Program-made: the position numbers and the translations under genes | Notes under the pieces: model-generated | Seen by the model: only the letters and a program-made list of their open reading frames with translations | Told to the model about the DNA's origin: nothing | Databases searched by the model: none | NCBI GenBank assembly: GCA_046155505.1 | Contig: JBJXFK010000111.1 | Span: forward strand, 1 to 48,289 | Direction: 5' to 3' | From: JBJXFK01 sp046155505 | GTDB taxonomy: Bacteria > Planctomycetota > Phycisphaerae > UBA1845 > Fen-1342 | Length of the DNA: 48,289 nt | Shown here: in pieces, positions 27,201-33,073 of the stretch | Numbering within the stretch: the stretch's first letter is position 1 | Layout of the letters: every line of letters starts with the position of its first letter

Positions 27201-27392
27201 TGAGGAATCGAGCGCAGGACCTTCGAGAAAATTACCCGAGCCGGCATCGGCGGCAAGCAGCGAAGTGACTTCGCCGAGGAGTTCGCTGTCATCGCCGCAC
27301 GCCTGGGCGACGTAGCGCTTGCGAGCGTCGGGCGGCAGCTCGTAGGCTCGCCCGAAGATTTGCTGGACTTGTTTGAAGCGTTCGATGGTCAC
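24237..27392 (-). CDS. Membrane Ser/Thr protein kinase with C-terminal TPR array
   Basis: Hanks-type kinase of 1051 residues. After an ~80-residue N-terminal helical region (FKQVQQIFGRAYELPPDARK) comes the kinase domain. It shows a glycine loop FGSGSMGVVYRA, K117 in VAIKLL, HRDLKPANILV (D213), DFG (D252) and GTLAYMSPEQL. One membrane helix lies at about residues 404-428. The remaining ~600 residues are tetratricopeptide repeats (ALDALGVALRHVGKHAQAEANYRRAL type). I chose the GTG at 27392, where relatives begin (VTIERFKQVQQIF); the frame runs 54 codons further into heptamer repeats. The HRD-to-DFG distance is 39 residues instead of ~18 because an inverted repeat is inserted in frame. It lies downstream of an ECF sigma factor and probably signals with it. 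Confidence 0.9.
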   Translation of the reverse strand: MTIERFKQVQQIFGRAYELPPDARKRYVAQACGDDSELLGEVTSLLAADAGSGNFLEGPALDSSAGSSLLHVFTKAHAANQPTYIDGYRVIERFGSGSMGVVYRAEQTKPRREVAIKLLRTGLTTPAAIRRFEFEAAALARLQHSGIAQVYATGTATLDGESRPYIVMELVRGTPLTQYADAENLSLTDRLDLLAKVADAIQHAHQRGIIHRDLKPANILVSDEATERRSDEGEEAIADHPFRFVASPKVLDFGIARVTSDLTHDGVTTEAGALLGTLAYMSPEQLAASDEVDTRCDVYALGVIGYELLGGRLPFETRGVAPASLLRTIESDSPTRLGLLNRACRGDIELVIGKAMHRDRSQRYESAAALAADIRALLGGRAIAARPATTTYQLRILYRRHRAATVGATLALAGLISGGVLAIRYAVIAADDRDRARAAERIAASRLREVEAARTVAQSEAEIAGAVTAFLQTTLESADPGRADRGGATVREALDRAQRNIDVQFADKPHVEAAVRLTIGKTYAALGEYGEAEQNLRRVLQLDETVGTRRTDPLVQLGIVLREAGRLDEAESTLVAAVKLASDAESGSDAPGERASEAATAQYILATVLVRKGAYADAIQLHETAFAARCEALGENALEVAESLDALGVALRHVGKHAQAEANYRRALKIRRECQRPDHPDIAVTLHNLSRTLHSLARFEESEQAVRDALAIQWAAYGEAHPNIALSQRSLALALESLGRFQEAYAALADAQAMYESLYPDGHGDLGMTLILRARIAARLQLSDDAERWIASATSMVERLGNHSDRLSLRTAVVQHYTRTGRADRALPIAEQHLADVRGTFGDAHIDVATALTSIAEVAMMQRDWPRSTAAIAESVTVLRAALGGDHPRVAEAMHNHAYVAHQSGDREAAIGIIVDAIERRRNLLGATHPDTIESEFEHGLILYELKRDDDAAAVLDACRQKYIATPGPAAAIRVSDCAILLDGIAERRGDPSESSIEALQSALKHIEAIVGESDKRLVPLINTLGARLVAANREVEAAELRARISRIQSQ
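26653..26728. repeat. Inverted GAAGCGAC repeat inside the kinase gene
   Basis: The left arm at 26653-26671 (GAAGCGACGAAGCG...) and the right arm at 26693-26728 (CTTCGTCGCTTCGTCGCT and more) are inverse. The same units occur at 24091-24111 and 24211-24229 next to the kinase stop. It is read through in frame as an Arg/Glu/Asp-rich insertion between HRD and DFG. Confidence 0.9.
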
Positions 27393-27520
27393 GCGGAACG
27401 TTGCCTCACTCGCGGCGCGATCGTCCGCCTCGCTGGCGCTCGCGTTCACTCGCTTGCGCGTCGCGTTCGGATCGCATGCGCGATCTCCGTCGTGTACGGA
27501 GGCCCGATGGCTACAGTCGC

Positions 27521-27582
27521 TGAGCATTGAGCACTGAGCACTGAGCACTTTCAACTAGGCACTAGACACTAGACACTAGGCA
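27521..27582. repeat. Two adjacent four-copy heptamer arrays
   Basis: 27521-27548 is TGAGCAT followed by three TGAGCAC. After six bases, 27555-27582 is CTAGGCA, two CTAGACA, CTAGGCA. Both have exactly four 7-base units. The second array supplies the stop codon of the ECF sigma factor (27576-27578). Confidence 0.95.
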
Positions 27583-28154
27583 CTTTCGCGAGTCATCTCG
27601 CGCAGCAGCCACGCTCGGGCCAGTGCCCAATCGCGTTTCAGCGTTGCCGTCGAGACGCCGAGCACTTGCGCACACTCGTCATTGTCCAGCCCGGCAAAAT
27701 ACCGCAGCTCGACCATGCGTGCGTATAGCGGCTCCAGTGCCTCCAACCGTGTAAGCACCTCTTCCAGCTCGACCAGATCAAAATTCCGGTCGATTTCTCC
27801 GGCGCGGTCATTTTCGAGTGGGATTCGCCGGGCTACGCCGCCGCCGCGTTTCTCGCGCCGACGGTCGCGGGCGTGGTTGACCAGGATGTTGCGCATGGCC
27901 TTGGCCGCGACGGCGAGGAAGTGGGACTTGTCGTTCCAGCCAAGTTGTGTCTGGTCGAACAGCCGCAGGTACGCCTCATTCACGAGGGCGGCGGTTTGGA
28001 GCGTGTGGTCCGGGCGTTCGCGCTGCAGCAGACGATGTGCGATCGCGCACAATTCGTCGTAGACAACAGCCGCAATCGTCGCCGCCGCGTCGGCATCGCC
28101 GATCAGCGAACGGTGAAGCAGCGTCGCGTGCTCGGTTGGCGTGGATGTGTGCAT
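27576..28154 (-). CDS. ECF-type RNA polymerase sigma factor
   Basis: 192-residue sigma-70 family ECF factor of the type frequent in planctomycetes. Region 2 includes LVNEAYLRLFDQTQLGWNDK, then HFLAVAAKAMRNILVNHARDRR. Region 4 includes LEALEPLYARMVELRYFAGL and the helix-turn-helix ECAQVLGVSTATLKRDWALA. No anti-sigma gene is adjacent. Instead a Ser/Thr kinase follows 184 bases downstream, the arrangement known for kinase-linked ECF groups. It would direct transcription of an unknown regulon. Its TAG stop is part of a heptamer repeat, so its original last residues may have been altered. Confidence 0.93.
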   Translation of the reverse strand: MHTSTPTEHATLLHRSLIGDADAAATIAAVVYDELCAIAHRLLQRERPDHTLQTAALVNEAYLRLFDQTQLGWNDKSHFLAVAAKAMRNILVNHARDRRREKRGGGVARRIPLENDRAGEIDRNFDLVELEEVLTRLEALEPLYARMVELRYFAGLDNDECAQVLGVSTATLKRDWALARAWLLREMTRESA

Positions 28155-28318
28155 GGCGAATTACGCCTTGTGTTGGCGGAACGACGGACGAACGACGCGC
28201 GAGACGACCCTCTAGACATGATATCGCCGCGATGGAGCGGATTAGACAGTGGGGCGGCGGAGTTTTTTGCGGTGCATCGGTGGGACAGTTATCGGTTTCG
28301 GCACGTCTGGCGCGTGCG

Positions 28319-28621
28319 TCAAGCCCCCGAATCGACCACCTTGGGCACGCGGAAAAAACCCTCGTGCGATTGCGGGGCGTTATGCAGGGCCGTTTCGGGG
28401 GTGAAGCTGGGCCGCGGCTCGTCTTCGCGAAGCATTCCGACGGCGTCGTGCGGGTGGGCCATCGGTTCGACGCCGGTGACATCGACCGAGTCGAGTTGGC
28501 GAACGTAGCCGAGAATGTCGCCGAGTTGGCGGCTGAACAGCTCGACCTCGGCGTCGGTGAGCTTTAGTCGCGCGAGCTTGGCGATGTGCCGCACGCGATC
28601 CGGGTCGATGGGCTGCGACAT
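28319..28621 (-). CDS. gatC: Asp/Glu-tRNA amidotransferase subunit C
   Basis: 100-residue GatC, the small subunit that stabilises the GatAB amidotransferase converting Glu-tRNAGln or Asp-tRNAAsn to the amide forms. Family features are VRHIAKLARLKLTDAEVE, FSRQLGDILGYVRQLDSVD, then EPMAHPHDAVGMLREDEP and the C-terminal HEGFFRVPKVVD. Length is normal. It lies downstream of rpmB with a terminator between; gatA and gatB are not in the window. Confidence 0.95.
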   Translation of the reverse strand: MSQPIDPDRVRHIAKLARLKLTDAEVELFSRQLGDILGYVRQLDSVDVTGVEPMAHPHDAVGMLREDEPRPSFTPETALHNAPQSHEGFFRVPKVVDSGA

Positions 28622-28650
28622 GGGTCGGGGCTCACGCGGGCCTTATTCAA

Positions 28651-28676
28651 CAAAACGACCGGCACTGGGCCGGTCG
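28651..28676 (-). terminator. Terminator after rpmB
   Basis: Stem GCCGGTCG/CGACCGGC (28676-28669 with 28663-28656) and a five-base loop, read leftward, followed by TTTTGTTG. It lies 49 bases beyond the rpmB stop. Confidence 0.7.
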
Positions 28677-28724
28677 CGTCGATCGTCACAAACAACGCGC
28701 GATGGGCGCGATCCGCCGGCGCGA

Positions 28725-28985
28725 TCAGCTCGCGGCGACCTCGAGACGCTCGCGGACCAGCGGCTTGCTGATGAGGCCCATGCGCAGCGCCTTGGCGCTG
28801 GCACGCACGCGGACGATCTTGCCGTCGATCAAGGCGCGAACCTTTTGCAGGTTGACCTTGAACTTGCGGCCGGTGATCGACGTCGTCTTGCGACCGACGC
28901 CGCCCAGGTATTTTGCCTTACCACGGTGGCAGAGCGAGTTGCCGGTGGTGGTACGCTTTCCGGTGAATTTGCATTCGCGAGCCAT
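28725..28985 (-). CDS. rpmB: 50S ribosomal protein L28
   Basis: 86-residue ribosomal protein L28. It begins MARECKFTGKRTTTGNSLCH and continues with GRKTTSITGRKFKVNLQ and VRVRASAKALRMGL, the family pattern. The ATG at 28985 has AGAGG upstream; the longer frame to 29276 is not supported. Two cysteines (C5, C19) remain, which may be part of a zinc-site remnant. It is probably a monocistronic unit ending at the hairpin 28651-28676. Confidence 0.95.
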   Translation of the reverse strand: MARECKFTGKRTTTGNSLCHRGKAKYLGGVGRKTTSITGRKFKVNLQKVRALIDGKIVRVRASAKALRMGLISKPLVRERLEVAAS

Positions 28986-29152
28986 AACTACCTCTGTGTT
29001 CGCATGATCCCGCACGCCGCGATGGGCGTCGGGGAATTGGGTAACATATTCGTTGTGGCGGGGCGTTGTCAACCGACGCGCGGATCGCGCCGCGGGATTT
29101 CGGATTTGGTAACCGATTGCCTGGTAGGCACTTGCATCAGTTGGAGGCGGCG

Positions 29153-29704
29153 ATGTTCTCGTTTGCAATTGACGCTGAAACGGACATTCGATTGCTCGAG
29201 GTGCGGCACGCCGAGGAAATTGCGGCGGTTGTCGATGCGAATCGGGAGTACCTGACGCCGTGGATGCCTTGGGCACCGGCCAACACGGTTGAGACGACGC
29301 GTCAGTACATTCAGACGTGCCTCGATCAGTTCGCCAAGAACAACGGCTTTCAGGCGGGCATTTTTGTCAGAGGCAAGTACGTCGGCGGGATTGGGTTTCA
29401 TGTGGTTGATTGGGTGAACCTCAAAACTTCGATGGGCTATTGGATTGCCCAGGGGTTTCAGGGGCGTGGGATCATGACCCGGGCGACGGCGGCGCTGATT
29501 GAGCACGCGTTCGCGGAATGGAAATTGAATCGCGTCGAGATTCGCGCGGCGGTCGAAAACGTTCGAAGCCGGGCGATTCCAGAGCGGCTCAGCTTTACGC
29601 AAGAGGGCATCTGTCGTCAGGTCGAGAAATTCGAAGGGATGTTTCGCGATCATGTCGTATATGGAATGCTGGCCGCGGAGTGGAGGGGCGTTCGCAAGCA
29701 TTGA
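29153..29704 (+). CDS. GNAT acetyltransferase of the RimJ/RimL type
   Basis: 183 residues. The GNAT fold is shown by VRHAEEIAAVVDANREYL, the core strand YVGGIGFHVVDW and the acetyl-CoA loop QGFQGRGIMTRATAALIEHAF. N-terminal acetylation of a ribosomal protein or a small molecule is possible; the substrate is unknown. The ATG has TTGGAGG six bases upstream, which settles the start against the longer frame from 29066. It converges on pdxA with three bases between. Confidence 0.9.
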   Translation: MFSFAIDAETDIRLLEVRHAEEIAAVVDANREYLTPWMPWAPANTVETTRQYIQTCLDQFAKNNGFQAGIFVRGKYVGGIGFHVVDWVNLKTSMGYWIAQGFQGRGIMTRATAALIEHAFAEWKLNRVEIRAAVENVRSRAIPERLSFTQEGICRQVEKFEGMFRDHVVYGMLAAEWRGVRKH

Positions 29705-29707
29705 AGC

Positions 29708-30781
29708 TCACGCTCCGTTGGATCGCGCGGCACGCCGCTGTAATGCGATTTGAATCGCGAGGCGGATCGCGGCGGTCATGCTGCCAGGGTTCGCGCGGTT
29801 CTTGCCTGCAATGTTGAACGCCGTGCCGTGGTCGGGGCTGGTGCGAATGACCGGCAGGCCGAGCGTGACATTCACGGCTTCGTGAAACGCGAGCATCTTC
29901 ACCGGGATCAATCCCTGATCGTGATACATGGCGACGATGCCGTCGTATCGCTGAATCGCGTCGGGCGTGAATGCCGTATCGGCGGGGATCGGCCCGCTGA
30001 CGCGAATACCGCCGTTACGTGCTAGTTGCACGGCCGGCTCGATGATGCGCTGCTCGTCGTCGCCGAGCAGCCCGTTCTCGCCCGCATGCGGATTCAGCCC
30101 CAAAACGCCGATGTGCGGCTGATCGATGCCGAACCAGTCGTGCAGCGCTCGCGCGAGCAGGTCGATCGGCTGATGCACCATGCCGATGCTGAATCGATTT
30201 CGCAATTCGAGCAGCGGAATGTGATCAGTCACGAGCGCGACGCGCAGCCGACCGGCGACGAATGCCATCGCGATGCGCTTGGTCTCAAACGTGCGGGCGA
30301 GAAAATCAGTGTGGCCGGCGAAGCGCTGGTTGCAGAGATGCCAAGACTCTTTGCAGATCGGCCCGGTGACGAGCGCGTCGATCGCGTTGCCGCGCAGGTG
30401 CCGCACGGCCTCCTGCAAAAATCGAAACGACGCATAACCCGCGGATTCGTTCGCCCCGCGCTCATTTGTCGGGCGACCGACGTTCAGGTCGTCGAAATCG
30501 GCGAGCAGCACGCCGCTGCCGACGCGGGCGAAGCCGTCATACGGCTCGCGCCACCAGAACGGCGTGATCTCGGCCAGGTCGGCGGCAGCGTCGAGCGGTT
30601 CCTGCATGCCGAAAATCGCGAAGCGGGCGGCGGCCCGCAGTTCGGGGTCGGCGAGGGCTTTGACGATCACCTCGGGGCCGATGCCGTGCGGGTCGCCCAT
30701 CGAAATGCCAATGAGCGGCTTGGTTGAGCCGTTCGTGGCGGATGAGGATGAGCCGTTAGTCGTGCGAACGTCGTTTGTCAC
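29708..30781 (-). CDS. pdxA: 4-hydroxythreonine-4-phosphate dehydrogenase
   Basis: 357-residue PdxA, which oxidises 4-phosphohydroxy-L-threonine in the DXP-dependent pyridoxal phosphate pathway. Motifs: GISMGDPHGIGPEV at the start, VTGPICKESWHL, metal-site segments GHTDFLA, MYHDQGLIPVKM and RTSPDHGTAFNIAG. Length is slightly above the usual 330, due to a Ser/Asn-rich start. The ATG overlaps the ribE stop (ATGA at 30781-30778), so it is the second gene of a ribE-pdxA cofactor operon. Confidence 0.95.
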   Translation of the reverse strand: MTNDVRTTNGSSSSATNGSTKPLIGISMGDPHGIGPEVIVKALADPELRAAARFAIFGMQEPLDAAADLAEITPFWWREPYDGFARVGSGVLLADFDDLNVGRPTNERGANESAGYASFRFLQEAVRHLRGNAIDALVTGPICKESWHLCNQRFAGHTDFLARTFETKRIAMAFVAGRLRVALVTDHIPLLELRNRFSIGMVHQPIDLLARALHDWFGIDQPHIGVLGLNPHAGENGLLGDDEQRIIEPAVQLARNGGIRVSGPIPADTAFTPDAIQRYDGIVAMYHDQGLIPVKMLAFHEAVNVTLGLPVIRTSPDHGTAFNIAGKNRANPGSMTAAIRLAIQIALQRRAARSNGA

Positions 30782-31446
30782 GCCGGGACGCTCGCCTTTG
30801 GTTGGTCGATTCGTTCGCTCGCGTGCGACGCGTCGCGGTCGCGCTGCATGAAGGCGTCGAGCCGGGTGACGACCATGCGGGCGAGCACATCGGTTTCGAG
30901 ATTTACGCGATCGCCCGACTCGCGTTTGCCGAGCGTGGTGCGTTCGAGCGTCGTGGGGATGAGCGCGACGGAGAATTGATCGTCATCGACGTCGACGACG
31001 GTCAGGCTCGTGCCGTCGATGGTGATCGAGCCTTTGCGGACGATGAATTTCAGCAGGTCGCGCGGGGCGCGGACGCGGATTCGCCATTCGCCGGCTTCGA
31101 TGCCGTTGCTGATGACCGAGCCGACGCCGTCGATGTGGCCTTGCACGAAGTGGCCGTCGATGCGGTCGCCGACTCGCAGCGAACGCTCGATGTTCACGCG
31201 ATCGCCGCTTTGCAGGTCGCCAAGATTCGTCAAACGCAGCGTTTCGGGTACCACGTCGAAACCGGCGATCGTCTGGTTGATCGCGGCGAGCGTCAGGCAG
31301 GTGCCGTTGATGGCGACGCTCGCTCCGAGCGGCAGGTCGGCCAGAAATTTGCCCAAATCGATGTTGAGGCGGCGATACCCGGACGCGGCGCTGGATTCGC
31401 CGAGTCGGACGACCGTACCCATGCCTTCGACGATACCGGCAAACAT
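30778..31446 (-). CDS. ribE: Riboflavin synthase alpha chain
   Basis: 222-residue riboflavin synthase, which dismutates two lumazine molecules to riboflavin. It has the twin lumazine-binding barrels: the first from MFAGIVEGMGTV through VAINGTCLTL, the second from VQGHIDGVGSV through ITIDGTSLTVV. The start is the ATG giving MFAGIVEG, with GGAG ten bases upstream; a TTG three codons earlier is less likely. It overlaps pdxA by four bases. No FMN riboswitch is evident upstream. Confidence 0.95.
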   Translation of the reverse strand: MFAGIVEGMGTVVRLGESSAASGYRRLNIDLGKFLADLPLGASVAINGTCLTLAAINQTIAGFDVVPETLRLTNLGDLQSGDRVNIERSLRVGDRIDGHFVQGHIDGVGSVISNGIEAGEWRIRVRAPRDLLKFIVRKGSITIDGTSLTVVDVDDDQFSVALIPTTLERTTLGKRESGDRVNLETDVLARMVVTRLDAFMQRDRDASHASERIDQPKASVPA

Positions 31447-31666
31447 TGCGTGCAAACTCCGTAGCGGCGAAACGGGCCGCGACTAATGATTGTAAGTCGT
31501 CGGGGCGGTCGTGTGTCTCGCGGGCGGCGGCAATCCGGGAATCATGGGTGGATCGGCATCGCGAGCCGACGCACGGGCGACGCGACACATCGTCCGAAAA
31601 CCGCTCGCCGAAGCTCAAATGCCGACTGGCACTCACCTTGCCAATGGCGGCGGTCGATGTATCAGC

Positions 31667-32119
31667 GTGGACAAAAAGCAAAAAAACTCGACGCACCCGG
31701 CTCTGACCCAGTCCAAACCCGCCGCGCCGCCGCGAGATGAAGACGGCGATAGCAGCGGCGATCTGAGTGTTGCGGTCGATCGGCGCGCCGGCGCAGATCG
31801 TCGTGACGCGCAGGCCGGACACTCCAACTTCGACCGTCGCCGCGGCCCGGGTCGGCGACGCACCGACTATCGCCGCGACGCCGAAGAAGGTCACATGAAT
31901 GAGGAACAGCTCGAGTTTCTCAAGTCGGTGGACGAATACAAGCGGGTGAACAATCGCCCGTTCCCGACCTGGACCGAGATTCTCGACGTGGTGTTGTATT
32001 TGGGCTATCGGAAAGTGGCCGAAGTTGGCGAGTTTCGCCTGACGAAGTCGCGACCGCCGCCGGGTCAATTCGACGCCGAAGGCATGAGCATCGACGTTGA
32101 CGAGGGCGATGAAGCCTGA
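31667..32119 (+). CDS. Hypothetical protein with DRR motifs and compact C-terminal domain
   Basis: 150 residues from the chosen GTG, not recognised. The N-terminal half is disordered (PALTQSKPAAPPRDEDGDSS), followed by two arginine motifs, DRRAGADRRD and FDRRRGPGRRRTDYRRD. Then comes an ordered ~70-residue part starting MNEEQLEFLKSVDEYKRV and including FPTWTEILDVVLYLGYRKV. This part looks conserved and may be the functional unit. Starts at 31511, 31619 (ATG) or 31895 (ATG) are alternatives; no ribosome-binding site decides. It lies divergent from ribE. The stop is within a small stem-loop (32114-32140). Confidence 0.6.
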   Translation: MDKKQKNSTHPALTQSKPAAPPRDEDGDSSGDLSVAVDRRAGADRRDAQAGHSNFDRRRGPGRRRTDYRRDAEEGHMNEEQLEFLKSVDEYKRVNNRPFPTWTEILDVVLYLGYRKVAEVGEFRLTKSRPPPGQFDAEGMSIDVDEGDEA

Positions 32120-32142
32120 GCCTTTGTCGTCGGCTCAGGCGA

Positions 32143-32192
32143 AAAAAAGAGCCGGCGTGCGTGACTCGGGGGGGATGAGCCATCGCACGCCG
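32143..32192 (-). terminator. Terminator of the cohesin-like/dockerin gene
   Basis: Read leftward, the arms 32192-32184 and 32161-32153 (CGGCGTGCG/CGCACGCCG) form a nine-base stem, followed by GCTCTTTTTTT. It lies 69 bases beyond the stop of the leftward gene. A second hairpin (GCCTGAGCC/GGCTCAGGC, 32114-32140) sits on the other side of the same A/T tract. Confidence 0.75.
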
Positions 32193-32260
32193 TTTGGTGG
32201 CTTCGCGACCAATCTAGGGAGAGACTGATCGCGGGAACTCACCGCTCACACAGGTTCCGC

Positions 32261-32998
32261 TTACGGGCAACTGCCGCCGAAGTATGACAGCAGCATCGAC
32301 AAATCCGTCAGATCCACATCATCATCGCAGTCCAAATCAGCCGGATGCGATCCGATGCTTCCGAAGACCGACAACATCAGCGACAGATCGGTCAGCTCGA
32401 TATCCAGATCGTCGTCGATATCGCCTGGGCAAATCTGAAAGCCGACGCCGACACGGGCGAAGTCGAGCGTGCCGGTCACGGGTGTGCCCGGTTCGACTCC
32501 CGACCAGACATTGGTCGCAATCAGCGGCGTCCCGCCGGTCGGCTCGATGGTCACGAATGACGGCCCCGGCGTATTCGCGATTGCGGTAAACACGAACGTC
32601 GTGATCAGCGTTCCCGCCGGCGTCGCGGGCACCGGTGTGCCGAGCGGCGCGTAGGCGATGTACAACCCGTCACCGTCCTGCGGCGGGACGACTTCATTCA
32701 GGCCGAATGGGTCGCTCGGCGGGAAAAACGAACCGAACAGCGTCGTCGCGCCGGTCCCGTCAACGCCTTGCAGGTCGAGATACGCCGGATCCCAACTGAA
32801 CACGAGATCGATTGCGGCGAGTACAGGTGTGCTGGCGTCGCTCGAAACCGCGTAGAGCCCGATGCGCACCGGATCGCCGACGCAGACCGATTGAGCCGGT
32901 TTGCGAAATTCGAGATTGATCGCCGCGAGTGCGGGCAGTGCCTGTGCCATTAGTACGGCTAACAACAGCAGCGGCGAACATGGAATCATAGTCTTCAC
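32261..32998 (-). CDS. Secreted protein with cohesin-like domain and dockerin-type Cys tail
   Basis: 245 residues. The signal peptide is LLLLAVLMAQALPALA. A ~150-residue beta domain follows, with SVCVGDPVRIGLYAVSSD, then AAIDLVFSWDPAYLDLQGVD and TLITTFVFTAIA, the arrangement of cohesin-type modules. The tail has two dockerin-like loops (DIDDDLDIELTDLSLMLSVFG; DLDCDDDVDLTDLSMLLSYFG) and ends in CP. The GTG start at 32998 has GGGAGG six bases upstream; the ATG three codons later is possible. Cohesin and dockerin modules in one small protein would allow chain formation, which is an inference. It is followed by a terminator. Confidence 0.8.
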   Translation of the reverse strand: MKTMIPCSPLLLLAVLMAQALPALAAINLEFRKPAQSVCVGDPVRIGLYAVSSDASTPVLAAIDLVFSWDPAYLDLQGVDGTGATTLFGSFFPPSDPFGLNEVVPPQDGDGLYIAYAPLGTPVPATPAGTLITTFVFTAIANTPGPSFVTIEPTGGTPLIATNVWSGVEPGTPVTGTLDFARVGVGFQICPGDIDDDLDIELTDLSLMLSVFGSIGSHPADLDCDDDVDLTDLSMLLSYFGGSCP

Positions 32999-33073
32999 GG
33001 GTAGCCTCCCTTTCCAAAAATTCCGATGGGGCGCGCGAACCGCTGCGCGCCCCATCGGCCTGTGTCTGGTTTC

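Noticed and set aside
32114..32140. Hairpin at the stop of the DRR-motif gene as a rightward terminator
   Set aside because: The stem is good but is followed by As, not Ts, on the plus strand; the T-run serves the leftward gene instead.
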